Shown here: piece by piece, positions 8,115 through 16,732 of the stretch | How the letters are laid out: every line of letters starts with the position of its first letter | Numbering within the stretch: the stretch's first letter is position 1 | DNA from: Pirellulaceae bacterium | GTDB lineage: Bacteria; Planctomycetota; Planctomycetia; Pirellulales; Pirellulaceae | Direction: 5' to 3' | Assembly: GCA_026004795.1 (NCBI GenBank) | Contig: BPJV01000002.1 | Location: forward strand, 372,001-436,000 | DNA: 64,000 nt | Notes under the pieces: generated by a model | What the model saw: the letters and a program-made list of their open reading frames with translations, nothing else | Told to the model about the DNA's origin: nothing | Databases searched by the model: none | Position numbers and translations under genes: made by a program

Positions 8115-9734
8115 TTACAGCGCGGCGATAGCCGTGCGCGTGGGAGATGGCTTCAGTTCTCCTTCTTCGAGCAATAACTTGTATTCGACGGCATCGACCA
8201 GCGCCAACCAACTGGCCTCGATAATATTCTCACTCACGCCAATCGTGCCCCATACGTGGTGATGGTCCGAACTTTCGATGTTCACACGGATCCGTGCGGC
8301 AGTTCCGGCTTCGCAGTTGACCACGCGCACTTTGTAGTCCACCAAATGCATGGAGTCCAGCGCTGGGTAGATGTTGCCCAAACATTTGCGCAGGGCCGCG
8401 TCGAGCGCGTTGACCGGACCGTGCCCCTCGGCGGCTTCGAAAATCTCCTGTTCCCCCACGCGCAATTTGATGATGGCTTCGGCAAAAGCGTGATGCAGCG
8501 CCGCGTTGCGGTCGCCGGCGACTACACGGTACTTGATCGTTTCGAAGTGAGGTTGAAACGTGCCCGCGACGCGTTTGACCAGCAGGTCGAAGGAGGCTTC
8601 GGCCGCTTCGTATTGATAGCCCTGGTTCTCGCGACGCACCACTTCGGCCAGGATAGCATCCATTAGCTCGCGATCCTTGGCGATGTTGTGCTTGGTGGTC
8701 AGCGCGATAATGTTCGAGCGGCCCGACAATTCGCTCACCAATATGCGCCGCTCATTGCCGACCAGCGCCGGGTCGAGGTGCTCGTAGGTGTGCGCTGCCT
8801 TATTGACCGCGTGGACGTGCATTCCACCTTTATGGGCAAAGGCGCTGGAGCCGACGAACGGCTGGTTATTGCGCAGTTGCAAATTGGCCGTTTCGTAGAC
8901 GTAGCGCGACAGCTCGGTGAGGTGGTCCAGGGATCGTCCACCGAGAATCTCGTAACCGGGCATTTTCAATTGCAGGTTTGCCATCACCGCCACCAGGTCG
9001 GCGTTGCCGCAGCGTTCACCGATGCCGTTGATCGTCCCCTGCACCTGATCGCATCCCGCCTCGACAGCCGCCAACGAATTGGCGGTGGCCAGATCGCCGT
9101 CGTTGTGACAATGGATCGCCAAGCGGACAGGGTACTCGGCCAGCGCTTGGCGCACCTGAACCACGATCTCGCGGATCTCACCGGGCAGCGAGCCACCGTT
9201 GGTGTCGCACAGGGCAATCCACTGGGCGCCGGCCGATGCCGCCGTCCGCACCGTTTCCAGCGCGTACTGGGGATTCGCCTTGAAGCCGTCAAAGAAATGC
9301 TCGGCGTCGTACACGATCTCGGCCCCCCGCCCCAAGAACTCAACGCTATCGCCGATCATCGCCAGGTTTTCCTCCAAGCTAGCCCCCAGCACCTCGGTGA
9401 CGTGGAAGTCCCAGCTCTTGCCCACGATGGTACACACCGGCGTATCAGCACGCTGCATCGCCAGCATGCCGGGATCCTGATCCACCGCCAGGCCTCGGCG
9501 ACGTGTCATTCCAAAAGCCGCGATTTTGCTGTTTCCCAACGGCAACGTTTTGACGCGCTGGAAAAACGCCACATCCTTTTCATTGGACAGCGGATACCCG
9601 CCTTCGATGTAATCGATACCGAATTCGGCCAGCCGTTGGCACACGTTGAGCTTGTCCTGAAGGGAAAAACTGACGCCTTCTCCCTGCGTTCCATCACGTA
9701 AAGTGGTGTCGTAGATGGCGATTGATCGTGTCAT
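8115..9734 (-). CDS. cimA: (R)-citramalate synthase
   Basis: A 539-residue enzyme condensing pyruvate and acetyl-CoA to citramalate, the entry to the threonine-independent route to 2-oxobutyrate and isoleucine. The HMGL-like TIM barrel opens with IYDTTLRDGTQ (R13, D14), and the metal ligands H208 and H210 lie in IHCHNDGDLA. A LeuA-type regulatory domain, where isoleucine or leucine binds in relatives, occupies roughly residues 400-530. The EGVSFS signature and the long linker fit CimA better than 2-isopropylmalate synthase. A GGAAGG ribosome site is 5 bases before the ATG. The leader contains an attenuator described separately, which fits an isoleucine-pathway enzyme. Which amino acid feeds back on the protein itself is not visible. 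Confidence 0.93.
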   Translation of the reverse strand: MTRSIAIYDTTLRDGTQGEGVSFSLQDKLNVCQRLAEFGIDYIEGGYPLSNEKDVAFFQRVKTLPLGNSKIAAFGMTRRRGLAVDQDPGMLAMQRADTPVCTIVGKSWDFHVTEVLGASLEENLAMIGDSVEFLGRGAEIVYDAEHFFDGFKANPQYALETVRTAASAGAQWIALCDTNGGSLPGEIREIVVQVRQALAEYPVRLAIHCHNDGDLATANSLAAVEAGCDQVQGTINGIGERCGNADLVAVMANLQLKMPGYEILGGRSLDHLTELSRYVYETANLQLRNNQPFVGSSAFAHKGGMHVHAVNKAAHTYEHLDPALVGNERRILVSELSGRSNIIALTTKHNIAKDRELMDAILAEVVRRENQGYQYEAAEASFDLLVKRVAGTFQPHFETIKYRVVAGDRNAALHHAFAEAIIKLRVGEQEIFEAAEGHGPVNALDAALRKCLGNIYPALDSMHLVDYKVRVVNCEAGTAARIRVNIESSDHHHVWGTIGVSENIIEASWLALVDAVEYKLLLEEGELKPSPTRTAIAAL

Positions 9735-9754
9735 GGTTACCTTCCGCTGCCGAT

Positions 9755-9789
9755 AAAAAAAACCCCTGAAGCGAAGGGCCTCAGGGGTT
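9755..9789 (-). terminator. Rho-independent terminator in the cimA leader
   Basis: On the minus strand AACCCCTGA (9789-9781) and TCAGGGGTT (9769-9761) form a perfect 9-bp stem with an 11-base loop, followed by eight T residues (9762-9755). It lies just 20 bases upstream of the cimA ATG, not after a gene, so it can only act as an attenuator for cimA. The sequence is close to an ideal intrinsic terminator. Confidence 0.88.
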
Positions 9790-9837
9790 AGTAAAACGTC
9801 CGTTGATTGACTGCAGTTCTACCTCGCCCCGCCCTTC
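9773..9837 (-). promoter_or_regulatory. Antiterminator pairing of the cimA attenuator
   Basis: GAAGGGCGGGG (9837-9827) lies inside the leader-peptide coding region. It can pair with CCCC (9787-9784) plus GCCCTTC (9779-9773), leaving a 4-base bulge. This uses the left arm and loop of the terminator, so the two folds exclude each other. A ribosome stalled on the Ile codons leaves the segment free to pair. A ribosome that reaches the stop codon covers it and lets the terminator form. This is inferred from complementarity alone. Confidence 0.65.
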
Positions 9838-9869
9838 CGGCGGCCGATAATGGCGATGCCTATGATCAT
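9819..9869 (-). CDS. Ile-rich leader peptide of cimA
   Basis: A 16-codon open frame encoding MIIGIAIIGRRKGGAR, with Ile at positions 2, 3, 5, 7 and 8. It ends in TAG 29 bases before the terminator stem, and cimA starts 84 bases beyond that stop. Five Ile codons among residues 2-8 upstream of an isoleucine-pathway gene is the hallmark of ribosome-mediated attenuation, as in the ilv leaders of enterobacteria. Low charged tRNA-Ile would stall the ribosome and favour the antiterminator. No strong Shine-Dalgarno precedes the ATG, which is a weakness of the call, though weak sites are common in this window. Confidence 0.75.
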   Translation of the reverse strand: MIIGIAIIGRRKGGAR

Positions 9870-9903
9870 GGTCGAGATAGAGCCGTTGCAGTTCATGCCA
9901 TAG

Positions 9904-9932
9904 AGGGTATACGGCACGGGCCAAACTGTCAA
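9904..9932 (-). promoter_or_regulatory. Candidate promoter of cimA
   Basis: A perfect TTGACA (9932-9927) is followed after 17 bases by TACCCT (9909-9904). TATACC at 15-base spacing is an alternative -10. Transcription would begin near 9897, about 28 bases before the leader peptide, giving a leader of roughly 160 bases to cimA. Confidence 0.55.
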
Positions 9933-10120
9933 CCGAGCGGGAAATTGACGGCATCCCTGCCACAGGACTCGCCAATAGCACGTTGGCGGTTAGAATTTCC
10001 CCATACGCGATCACAGGCACGGTAGTCAAATTCAGGAATTCCACGGCCCAGTGGTGGCAGGCGAAGTTACGCGACCGTTACGGGCCATTCGATACTCGCA
10101 CCGGGAATTGCGTTGATTCT

Positions 10121-11632
10121 ATGTTGTGTGTCACCATCGGGCGAAGTCGTCATAAGGCGGTCATCGCCGAACATGAGTATTTGGCGGAGCAAGGCGCGGA
10201 CCTTGTCGAGTACCGATTGGACTACATCGGTCGCACGGTCGATCTATCCCGGCTGTTGAAGAATCGGCCCACACCGATCGTCATCACCTGCCGTCGCCGA
10301 GAGGATGGCGGACGCTGGGAAAAGACCGAGAAGGAGCGACAGATTCTGTTGCGCGCAGCGATCGCCGACGGTGTCGACTTCGTCGACTTGGAGGAGGATA
10401 CGGCGGCAGCGATTCCCCGTTATGGTCCCACGAAACGGATCGTCAGCTACCATAACTTCGAAGAGACTCCGGCCGACCTGGAGGCGATCCACGAGCGTCT
10501 CAGTAAGCTGGATGCCGATGTGGTGAAGATCGCCACCATGGCCAACTCATTTGCCGACACCATCCGCATGCTCCGTCTGGCCCAATCGGCCACCATTCCC
10601 ACCATCGGACTGTGCATGGGGGATATCGGCATGGTGACGCGCATCCTCGCGCTCCGCTTCGGTGCCCCCTTCACCTACACGGTGGTCACCGGAGGGCGAA
10701 AGATCGCTCCGGGGCAGATTCCGTTCGAAACGATGCGCGACGTTTATCGCCCTCAGGAGATCGATGAGCAGACACGGTTGTTTGGCGTGGTGGCTGATCC
10801 CGTCGGACACTCGCTCAGCCCCCTGATCCACAACATGGCGTTCCAACACCAACAACTCAACTGCCGCTATCTCCCGTTTCGTGTGCCGCCAGAGGACCTG
10901 GCGCTTTTCTTGAGGTGGTGTGTGGACTTCGGCATCCACGGGCTCAGCGTGACGATCCCTCACAAGGAAGCGGCTTTGGAATACCTGTCGGAAGTCGAGG
11001 CGGCGGCGACCGGAATTGGCGCCATCAACACCATTGCCATTCGCGGTCAGAGCCTGGTGGGATTCAATACCGACTATCGCGCGGCGATGGATTGCCTGGA
11101 GGAAGGGCTGCGGACGCAGCGAACGTTGAACAACCAACCCGATGTACCGCGGGAGGAACTGTTCCGCGGGCGCGGCGTCCTGATTCTCGGCGCCGGGGGA
11201 GTTGCCCGAGCCATCGGGTATGGCCTGCGGCAACGAGGCGCCATCCTGGCGATCTCGAGCCGGACGTTCGATCGCGCCAAGAGACTGGCGGACGACCTCG
11301 GTGCACGCGCCTTACCCTGGGAAGCTCGCCACGACATCAAGGCCGGTATCCTGGTCAACTGCACCCCCATCGGCATGCATCCCGATGTGGCCAGCAGTCC
11401 TTATGCCAAGGAGAAGCTGCACGTGGACATGATCGTCTTCGATACGGTATACAACCCGGAGAACACATTGTTGGTCAAGCAAGCGCGGGAAGCCGGCTGT
11501 TTCGTCATCAATGGGCTGGATATGTTCGTCCGTCAGGCAGCCTATCAATACAAGCTGTTCACCGGTGTTGAGCCTCCGGTCGATGTGATGCGCAAGACGG
11601 TCAAAAGGGCAACCTCGCCGGTCAAGTTTTGA
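10121..11632 (+). CDS. aroDE: Fused 3-dehydroquinate dehydratase / shikimate dehydrogenase
   Basis: A bifunctional 503-residue protein covering steps 3 and 4 of the shikimate pathway. Residues 1-215 are a type I dehydroquinate dehydratase: catalytic H111 in SYHNFEETP and the Schiff-base lysine K136 in DVVKIATM. Residues 219-503 are shikimate dehydrogenase: SLSP in the substrate loop, K282 in TIPHKEAA, D318 in FNTDYRAAM, and the NADPH-binding GAGGVARAIGYGL. This fusion order is known from plants and from planctomycetes and chlamydiae. I start at ATG 10121, where the dehydratase fold begins; the 46 residues upstream in frame overlap the cimA promoter region. The gene is divergent from cimA. Confidence 0.93.
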   Translation: MLCVTIGRSRHKAVIAEHEYLAEQGADLVEYRLDYIGRTVDLSRLLKNRPTPIVITCRRREDGGRWEKTEKERQILLRAAIADGVDFVDLEEDTAAAIPRYGPTKRIVSYHNFEETPADLEAIHERLSKLDADVVKIATMANSFADTIRMLRLAQSATIPTIGLCMGDIGMVTRILALRFGAPFTYTVVTGGRKIAPGQIPFETMRDVYRPQEIDEQTRLFGVVADPVGHSLSPLIHNMAFQHQQLNCRYLPFRVPPEDLALFLRWCVDFGIHGLSVTIPHKEAALEYLSEVEAAATGIGAINTIAIRGQSLVGFNTDYRAAMDCLEEGLRTQRTLNNQPDVPREELFRGRGVLILGAGGVARAIGYGLRQRGAILAISSRTFDRAKRLADDLGARALPWEARHDIKAGILVNCTPIGMHPDVASSPYAKEKLHVDMIVFDTVYNPENTLLVKQAREAGCFVINGLDMFVRQAAYQYKLFTGVEPPVDVMRKTVKRATSPVKF

Positions 11633-11951
11633 CCGCTCCGGCCGACTGCGTGCTCTTCGGCATTACCGTTTCCACCGATCGGATCACCTTCGCCCCGTAG
11701 TGGTATGGCAAGCAGCATGGTCGCATCACCGTCGCCCACGCTGGCCACCACAGGCTGGTTACCAGAGGCTGGCCACTTGGTCGGCGCAGGGACGTTAGGA
11801 CAACGGGTGCCTTCAACTCTGGCAAGGATGGAGAACAACGTGGCGACGGCCGCGCGTCTGCGCTCCAGCCAACGGCAACGTAGGGGGTATACTAGAGTCG
11901 ACGCGTTAGCCACGAGTTCAGTTCGTTGTTCACCGAAGGGAAAGGACGTTC
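11633..11951. other. Intergenic stretch with a TATACT box
   Basis: About 320 bases without a recognisable gene. TATACT at 11888-11893 is a plausible -10 element for the downstream peptidase gene, with a 5-prime leader near 55 bases. No convincing -35 box is present. Confidence 0.4.
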
Positions 11952-14132
11952 ATGCGCGCCGCAATGTTGATCGTGTTGTTGGGTTGCTGGGCAGTCGCGA
12001 ATTTGATCTACCATCCTGCGGGATGGACGCAGGAGAATTCCACGAGTGCGAGGGAAACGGATAAGAAAATGGAGGCACAAGTGATAACCGAAGATCATCC
12101 ACTGTTGAGGCCCTGGAGCGGTCCCTATGGAGGTGTACCGCCATGGAATGAGGTACATCCCGAGGACTTCGTGCCCGCGTTTCAACGGGCGATCGAAATG
12201 GCCCAAGCGGAGGTCGAGCAGATCGCTGGGCAATCCGCCCCGCCGACTTTCGAAAATACCATCGTGGCCATGGAGAAGTCGGGGCGGGCGCTGACGCGGT
12301 TGGCCAACATGTTTTTCGTTTTTACCTCGAATCTCAACGCGGGACCGATGCCGGCGATCGAACGCCAGGTGATGCCCATGCTGACCGAGTACGAGGACTG
12401 GGTCACGCAGCACGCGGGGCTATTTCGCCGCATCGAGGCGGTGCGTGAAGGTGACGAGTTTCAACGGCTGGATGCGGTACAACAACGCCTGGTGGATCGC
12501 ATTTACAAAGAGTTTGTACGGCAAGGAGCCCGGCTCAGTCCGGAAGACAAGGAACGGTTGTCGGCGATCAATCAACGCCTGGCCAATCTCTTTACCAGCT
12601 TCACGCAGAATGTCCTGGCCGACGAAGAAGGCTGGGTGACCTGGATCGAGGATCCCGCGCGGTTGTCCGGTCTTCCGCAAAGCGTGATCGACTCCATGGC
12701 TGCGGCAGCGGCCGAACGTGGTCAACCGGGCAAGTGGGCCGTGCTCAACACCAGGTCGAGCATGGAGCCGTTCTTGACCTACGCCGATGATCGCGAACTG
12801 CGAAAACAGGTGTGGCACAACTACTACAACCGCGGCGATAACGGTGACGCTCATGATAACAACGGCATTATTGCTGAAATCCTCAAACTGCGCGCCAAAC
12901 GGGCGAAACTGCTCGGCTACCCCACCCATGCGCACTGGCGGCTAGAGTCGCAAATGGCGAAGACTCCCGAAGCGGCAATGGAACTGATGATGAAAGTCTG
13001 GCCCAAAGCGGTGGCTCGCGTCCGTGAGGAAGTGGCCGATATGCAGAAGATCGCCGATGCCGAAGGGAAGGGCGTCACCATCGAGCCATGGGACTATCGC
13101 TACTATGCCGAAAAAGTGCGCAAGGCGAAGTACGATTTGGATTTCAATGAAGTGAAACCCTACCTGCAGATGGAAAAACTGCGAGAGGGAATGATGTGGG
13201 CCGCCGGACAACTGTACGGCTTGCGGTTCCGCGAGATCCATGACGTGCCGGTCTTTCATCCCGATGTGCGCGTCTGGGAAGTTCTGGGGGCCGATGGTCG
13301 CCATGTGGGATTGTGGTACTTCGATCCCTATGCACGACCTGGCAAGCGATCCGGAGCCTGGATGACCGACTACCGCGCTCAAGAAAACATCGACGAATTC
13401 GTCACGCCGATCGTTTCCAATAACTCGAACTTCATCAAACCCTCCGCGGGCCAACCGGTCCTCATCTCTTGGGATGACGCCGATACCATGTTCCACGAGT
13501 TTGGCCACGCGCTGCACGGCCTGTTATCCAACGTCCGTTATCCGACGCAGTCGGGCACCAACGTTCCTCGCGATTACGTCGAGTTTCCATCCCAGTTGAA
13601 CGAACATTGGCTGGAGACCGAAGAGGTTCTGAATCAGTTTGCCGTGCACCATGAAACCGGTGAGCCGATTCCGCAGGAATTGGTCGAAAAGATTCGCCGG
13701 GCCGCCAAGTTCAACCAAGGATTCGCCACCGTCGAGTACCTGGCCAGCGCGCTGGTCGACATGAAACTCCACCTGGCTGGCGATCAGGATATTGATCCCG
13801 ACAAGTTCGAGCGTGAAACGCTTGCCGAGTTAGGCATGCCCAAGGAAATCGTCATGCGACATCGAACCCCGCATTTTCAACACATTTTCGCCGACGACGG
13901 ATACTCGGCCGGCTACTACAGTTACCTGTGGTCCGACGCCCTGACGGCCGATGCGGCGGAAGCCTTTGAGGAAGCCGGGTCTTTCTACGATCCCACACTG
14001 GCCAAGAGTTTGCACGACAACATCATGTCCGTCGGCGATACGATCGATCCGGCCGAGGGATTTCGACGCTTCCGTGGCCGAGATGTGGACACCGCCGCCT
14101 TGCTGCGCAAACGCGGCTTTCCCGTCGACTGA
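11952..14132 (+). CDS. M3-family zinc metallopeptidase (oligopeptidase A / Dcp type)
   Basis: A 726-residue thimet-like peptidase that cleaves oligopeptides. The zinc site HEFGH is at 515-519 (MFHEFGHALHG). Length and the C-terminal block HIFADDGYSAGYYSYLWSD match oligopeptidase A and peptidyl-dipeptidase Dcp. The first 25 or so residues (MRAAMLIVLLGCWAVANLIY) are hydrophobic, so the enzyme is probably exported; the start of the mature protein is unclear. The ATG has an AAAGGA site about 6 bases upstream. The next gene is a secreted sulfatase, but 800 bases of repeats separate them. Whether it removes dipeptides or acts as an endo-oligopeptidase cannot be told. Confidence 0.9.
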   Translation: MRAAMLIVLLGCWAVANLIYHPAGWTQENSTSARETDKKMEAQVITEDHPLLRPWSGPYGGVPPWNEVHPEDFVPAFQRAIEMAQAEVEQIAGQSAPPTFENTIVAMEKSGRALTRLANMFFVFTSNLNAGPMPAIERQVMPMLTEYEDWVTQHAGLFRRIEAVREGDEFQRLDAVQQRLVDRIYKEFVRQGARLSPEDKERLSAINQRLANLFTSFTQNVLADEEGWVTWIEDPARLSGLPQSVIDSMAAAAAERGQPGKWAVLNTRSSMEPFLTYADDRELRKQVWHNYYNRGDNGDAHDNNGIIAEILKLRAKRAKLLGYPTHAHWRLESQMAKTPEAAMELMMKVWPKAVARVREEVADMQKIADAEGKGVTIEPWDYRYYAEKVRKAKYDLDFNEVKPYLQMEKLREGMMWAAGQLYGLRFREIHDVPVFHPDVRVWEVLGADGRHVGLWYFDPYARPGKRSGAWMTDYRAQENIDEFVTPIVSNNSNFIKPSAGQPVLISWDDADTMFHEFGHALHGLLSNVRYPTQSGTNVPRDYVEFPSQLNEHWLETEEVLNQFAVHHETGEPIPQELVEKIRRAAKFNQGFATVEYLASALVDMKLHLAGDQDIDPDKFERETLAELGMPKEIVMRHRTPHFQHIFADDGYSAGYYSYLWSDALTADAAEAFEEAGSFYDPTLAKSLHDNIMSVGDTIDPAEGFRRFRGRDVDTAALLRKRGFPVD

Positions 14133-14951
14133 CAAGTTTTTGTCAGTCAGTCAGTAGCCAGCAGTCCGTCCCGCGGCCCCTCGCGCCTGCCGCCAGGGGC
14201 CGCGCCGGTCCCTCTTCCCCCCCTGCAAGCACCGATCACAGCGTCGCTCCGCGACGCTCCCATTCGACCGGCACCGATCCTCCCGGCATTGAAACACCGG
14301 GCTACCATCACTCGGCGTCCGGGCGTCTTCGACCACTTGGACCGTCTTCGACCTCTCTTCGACCTCTCTGACCACTTCAACCTCTTCGCACGCCAAGTTC
14401 ATCCGACACCACCTGATGGTTGGGGCACCAGGACAGCAAGCTATGGTCGGCGATGCGAAACGCCGTGAAGATCTGGGGCAGTTGGACGCGGTGTGCCAGA
14501 CAAAAGGGCCCGCTACGTCGGCCCAGAGTTTTGTGGCGAAGCAATACAACGAGCCCAGGAGGGGAGCGGAAATTCGTTGATGCCGCCGCGTTTTCTGTCG
14601 CCTGGCGACATGATGACCGTATCCAACCAGTCGCCTAGCGACAAAAGCCCGGTCAGTGATGGCCGGGTACCGATCGATCCCCATAACCCCCATACGTGTC
14701 GCGTTGCGGCGCGGTGAGGATTTTAAGATATTGGATTTCGCCGCCTCGCCCCTCCACTCCGTTCCCGCAGCAATACAATGTAGTGCTTCAGCAGGTGATC
14801 GTTTGCTACGGCGAGGCGACCAAGTATCGCTTCATGTCGCCGAGCGATAGGATCACCGTAACCAACCGGTAGCGCAGCGACAAAGCGATTGCCGCCCGGT
14901 CAGTGATGGCCGGGGACCGATTCCCCCGTATGCGAAGAGGAGCATTGTCCG
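14133..14951. repeat. Palindromic repeat region with two diverged copies
   Basis: No gene is recognisable in these 820 bases. Two diverged copies of one unit lie at about 14540-14682 and 14767-14927. Both run from a GCAATACAA motif through a 'tcgcc..agcgac' palindrome to CAGTGATGGCCGG followed by GACCGATT or TACCGATC. A third element at about 14281-14330 contains ACCGGGCTACCATCAC, which recurs at 26405 and 58050 in longer repeats. A small hairpin (14127-14133 with 14142-14148) overlaps the stop codon of the peptidase gene, without a T-run. Confidence 0.6.
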
Positions 14952-16442
14952 ATGTGGTTCGATCTATCCAGTGCATCTCGATTGTTTTTGCGTTGCCAGC
15001 GGGTGGCTGTGTGGGCCTTATTCCTTGGCGTGAGCGTCTTCGCCGCGATCGGTGTTGCTCAGCCACTGCCGAATTTCGTCATTATCAACATCGATGACCT
15101 GGGCTACGGTGATATCGGGCCCTATGGCAATGCAACCCAAGACACGCCGAACCTCGACCGAATGGCTGCTGAAGGTCGGCGGTTGACCAGCCATTACGCC
15201 GCCCCGGTCTGTTCGCCGTCCCGAGCGGCGTTGATGACGGGATGCTATCCCAAGCGCGTGTTGCCCACGCCCCACGTACTCTTTCCTGCATCGCGCGTCG
15301 GCCTGGCTCCCGAAGAAATCACCATTGCCGAGTTGCTCAAACGAGCCGGTTATGCAACCGCATGCATCGGCAAATGGCACTTAGGGGACCAGCCTCCTTT
15401 CCTCCCTACGCGCCAAGGATTCGATTACTACTATGGTCTTCCCTATTCCAACGACATGGGGCCTCCCGAGGATGGAGCGAAGAGCAATTTCGGCCAGCCG
15501 CTTCCCAAACAGCGTTCGAAACCACCTACTGGGCCGATCCCTGAAGATGGGATTCGAGGAATTGCCCAGCCGCCATTACCGTGGTTGGAAAATGAACGAG
15601 TTATCCAACGCGTGCGAGCGGCTGAGCAGCAGACCTTGGTGCGCCGGTATACGGAAAAAGCGGTCGAGTTCATCGAGCAGCATCGTCACCAGCCGTTTTT
15701 TCTCTACTTGCCGCATTCCGCGGTCCATTTCCCCCTCTATCCCAGCGAATCGTTTCGTGGTCGTTCACGCAACGGACTGTTCGGCGATTGGGTCACCGAG
15801 GTCGACTGGAGTGTGGGGCGGATTCTCAATACCCTGCGCGATTTACAGCTCGATGATCGTACGTTGGTCATTTTCACTTCCGACAACGGCGGCCAACCGC
15901 GACATGGAGCCAACAATGCCCCGTTGCGCGGCGGCAAAGGGTCGACTTGGGAGGGAGGCGTGCGCGTCCCAACCATTTGTTGGTGGCCCGGAAGCATCCC
16001 GGCAGGAACAGAAACTGATGCCATCACGACCATGATGGACTTGCTGCCAACAATCGCCGGGCTAGCCGGCGTGGAACCTCCCGCGGATCGAATAATTGAT
16101 GGGGTGGATATTTGGCCCGTCATGGCGGGAACACTTTCCGAGTCGGACGCCCCACCGCGAAACGAGTTTTTCTATTTCCGCGGCTTGGAATTGGAAGCGG
16201 TCCGCCAAGGGCCATGGAAACTAAGCTTCAAGAACCAGGGCGCTCTCTACAACTTGGAGAAGGATATCGGCGAGACGAAGGACGTAGCCGCTGATCATCC
16301 AGAAGTCGTTGCCCGTTTGACCCAATTGGCGGAACACATCGATCGAGATTTGGGTCGGAAAGGCGTAGGGCCAGGCTGTCGTCCCCTCGGGCGAGTTGAC
16401 AGCGCCAGGCCGTTGCTACCTCATCCCGAAGAAGCAAACTAG
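14952..16442 (+). CDS. Secreted sulfatase (formylglycine type)
   Basis: A 496-residue sulfatase that hydrolyses sulfate esters. The maturation motif C-S-P-S-R is at 87-91, with C87 the residue that becomes formylglycine. Metal-binding D48 and D49 are in IINIDDLGYGD, and further metal ligands are in IFTSDNGG. Residues 15-36 are hydrophobic and end in GVAQ, a likely signal peptide, so it acts outside the cytoplasm. Large sulfatase families are a hallmark of planctomycetes, where they desulfate polysaccharides. Which sugar it acts on is unknown. The maturase that would convert C87 is not in the window. Confidence 0.92.
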   Translation: MWFDLSSASRLFLRCQRVAVWALFLGVSVFAAIGVAQPLPNFVIINIDDLGYGDIGPYGNATQDTPNLDRMAAEGRRLTSHYAAPVCSPSRAALMTGCYPKRVLPTPHVLFPASRVGLAPEEITIAELLKRAGYATACIGKWHLGDQPPFLPTRQGFDYYYGLPYSNDMGPPEDGAKSNFGQPLPKQRSKPPTGPIPEDGIRGIAQPPLPWLENERVIQRVRAAEQQTLVRRYTEKAVEFIEQHRHQPFFLYLPHSAVHFPLYPSESFRGRSRNGLFGDWVTEVDWSVGRILNTLRDLQLDDRTLVIFTSDNGGQPRHGANNAPLRGGKGSTWEGGVRVPTICWWPGSIPAGTETDAITTMMDLLPTIAGLAGVEPPADRIIDGVDIWPVMAGTLSESDAPPRNEFFYFRGLELEAVRQGPWKLSFKNQGALYNLEKDIGETKDVAADHPEVVARLTQLAEHIDRDLGRKGVGPGCRPLGRVDSARPLLPHPEEAN

Positions 16443-16732
16443 CCACAGGATGACGTATGGGACGCCATTCTCACCCGGGTAACCCGGCATAGGGGGCAGT
16501 TGTGGAAATACGGGGCCGGAAGTGGCAGGCAACCGAAAACTGCAAGATGACAAGACGTGCAGGGGGGGCGGATCGGGTGGCGGCGGGCCATCGCCGGCCG
16601 TGCACCTCTCGAAGACTTACCTACTCCTGTTCCCAATCCACCGGTGATGGGACACCGAAGCGACGGAGAAATCATCAACCGAGCGGAAACGATGGCTGCC
16701 CATGCTGACGAGGAGTTCAACGAGGCGTGGCG

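Noticed and set aside
9781-10044. An 87-codon minus-strand open frame upstream of cimA
   Set aside because: It overlaps the promoter, the Ile leader peptide and the terminator arm, has no protein-like pattern, and ends within the terminator stem. The 16-codon leader explains the region better.
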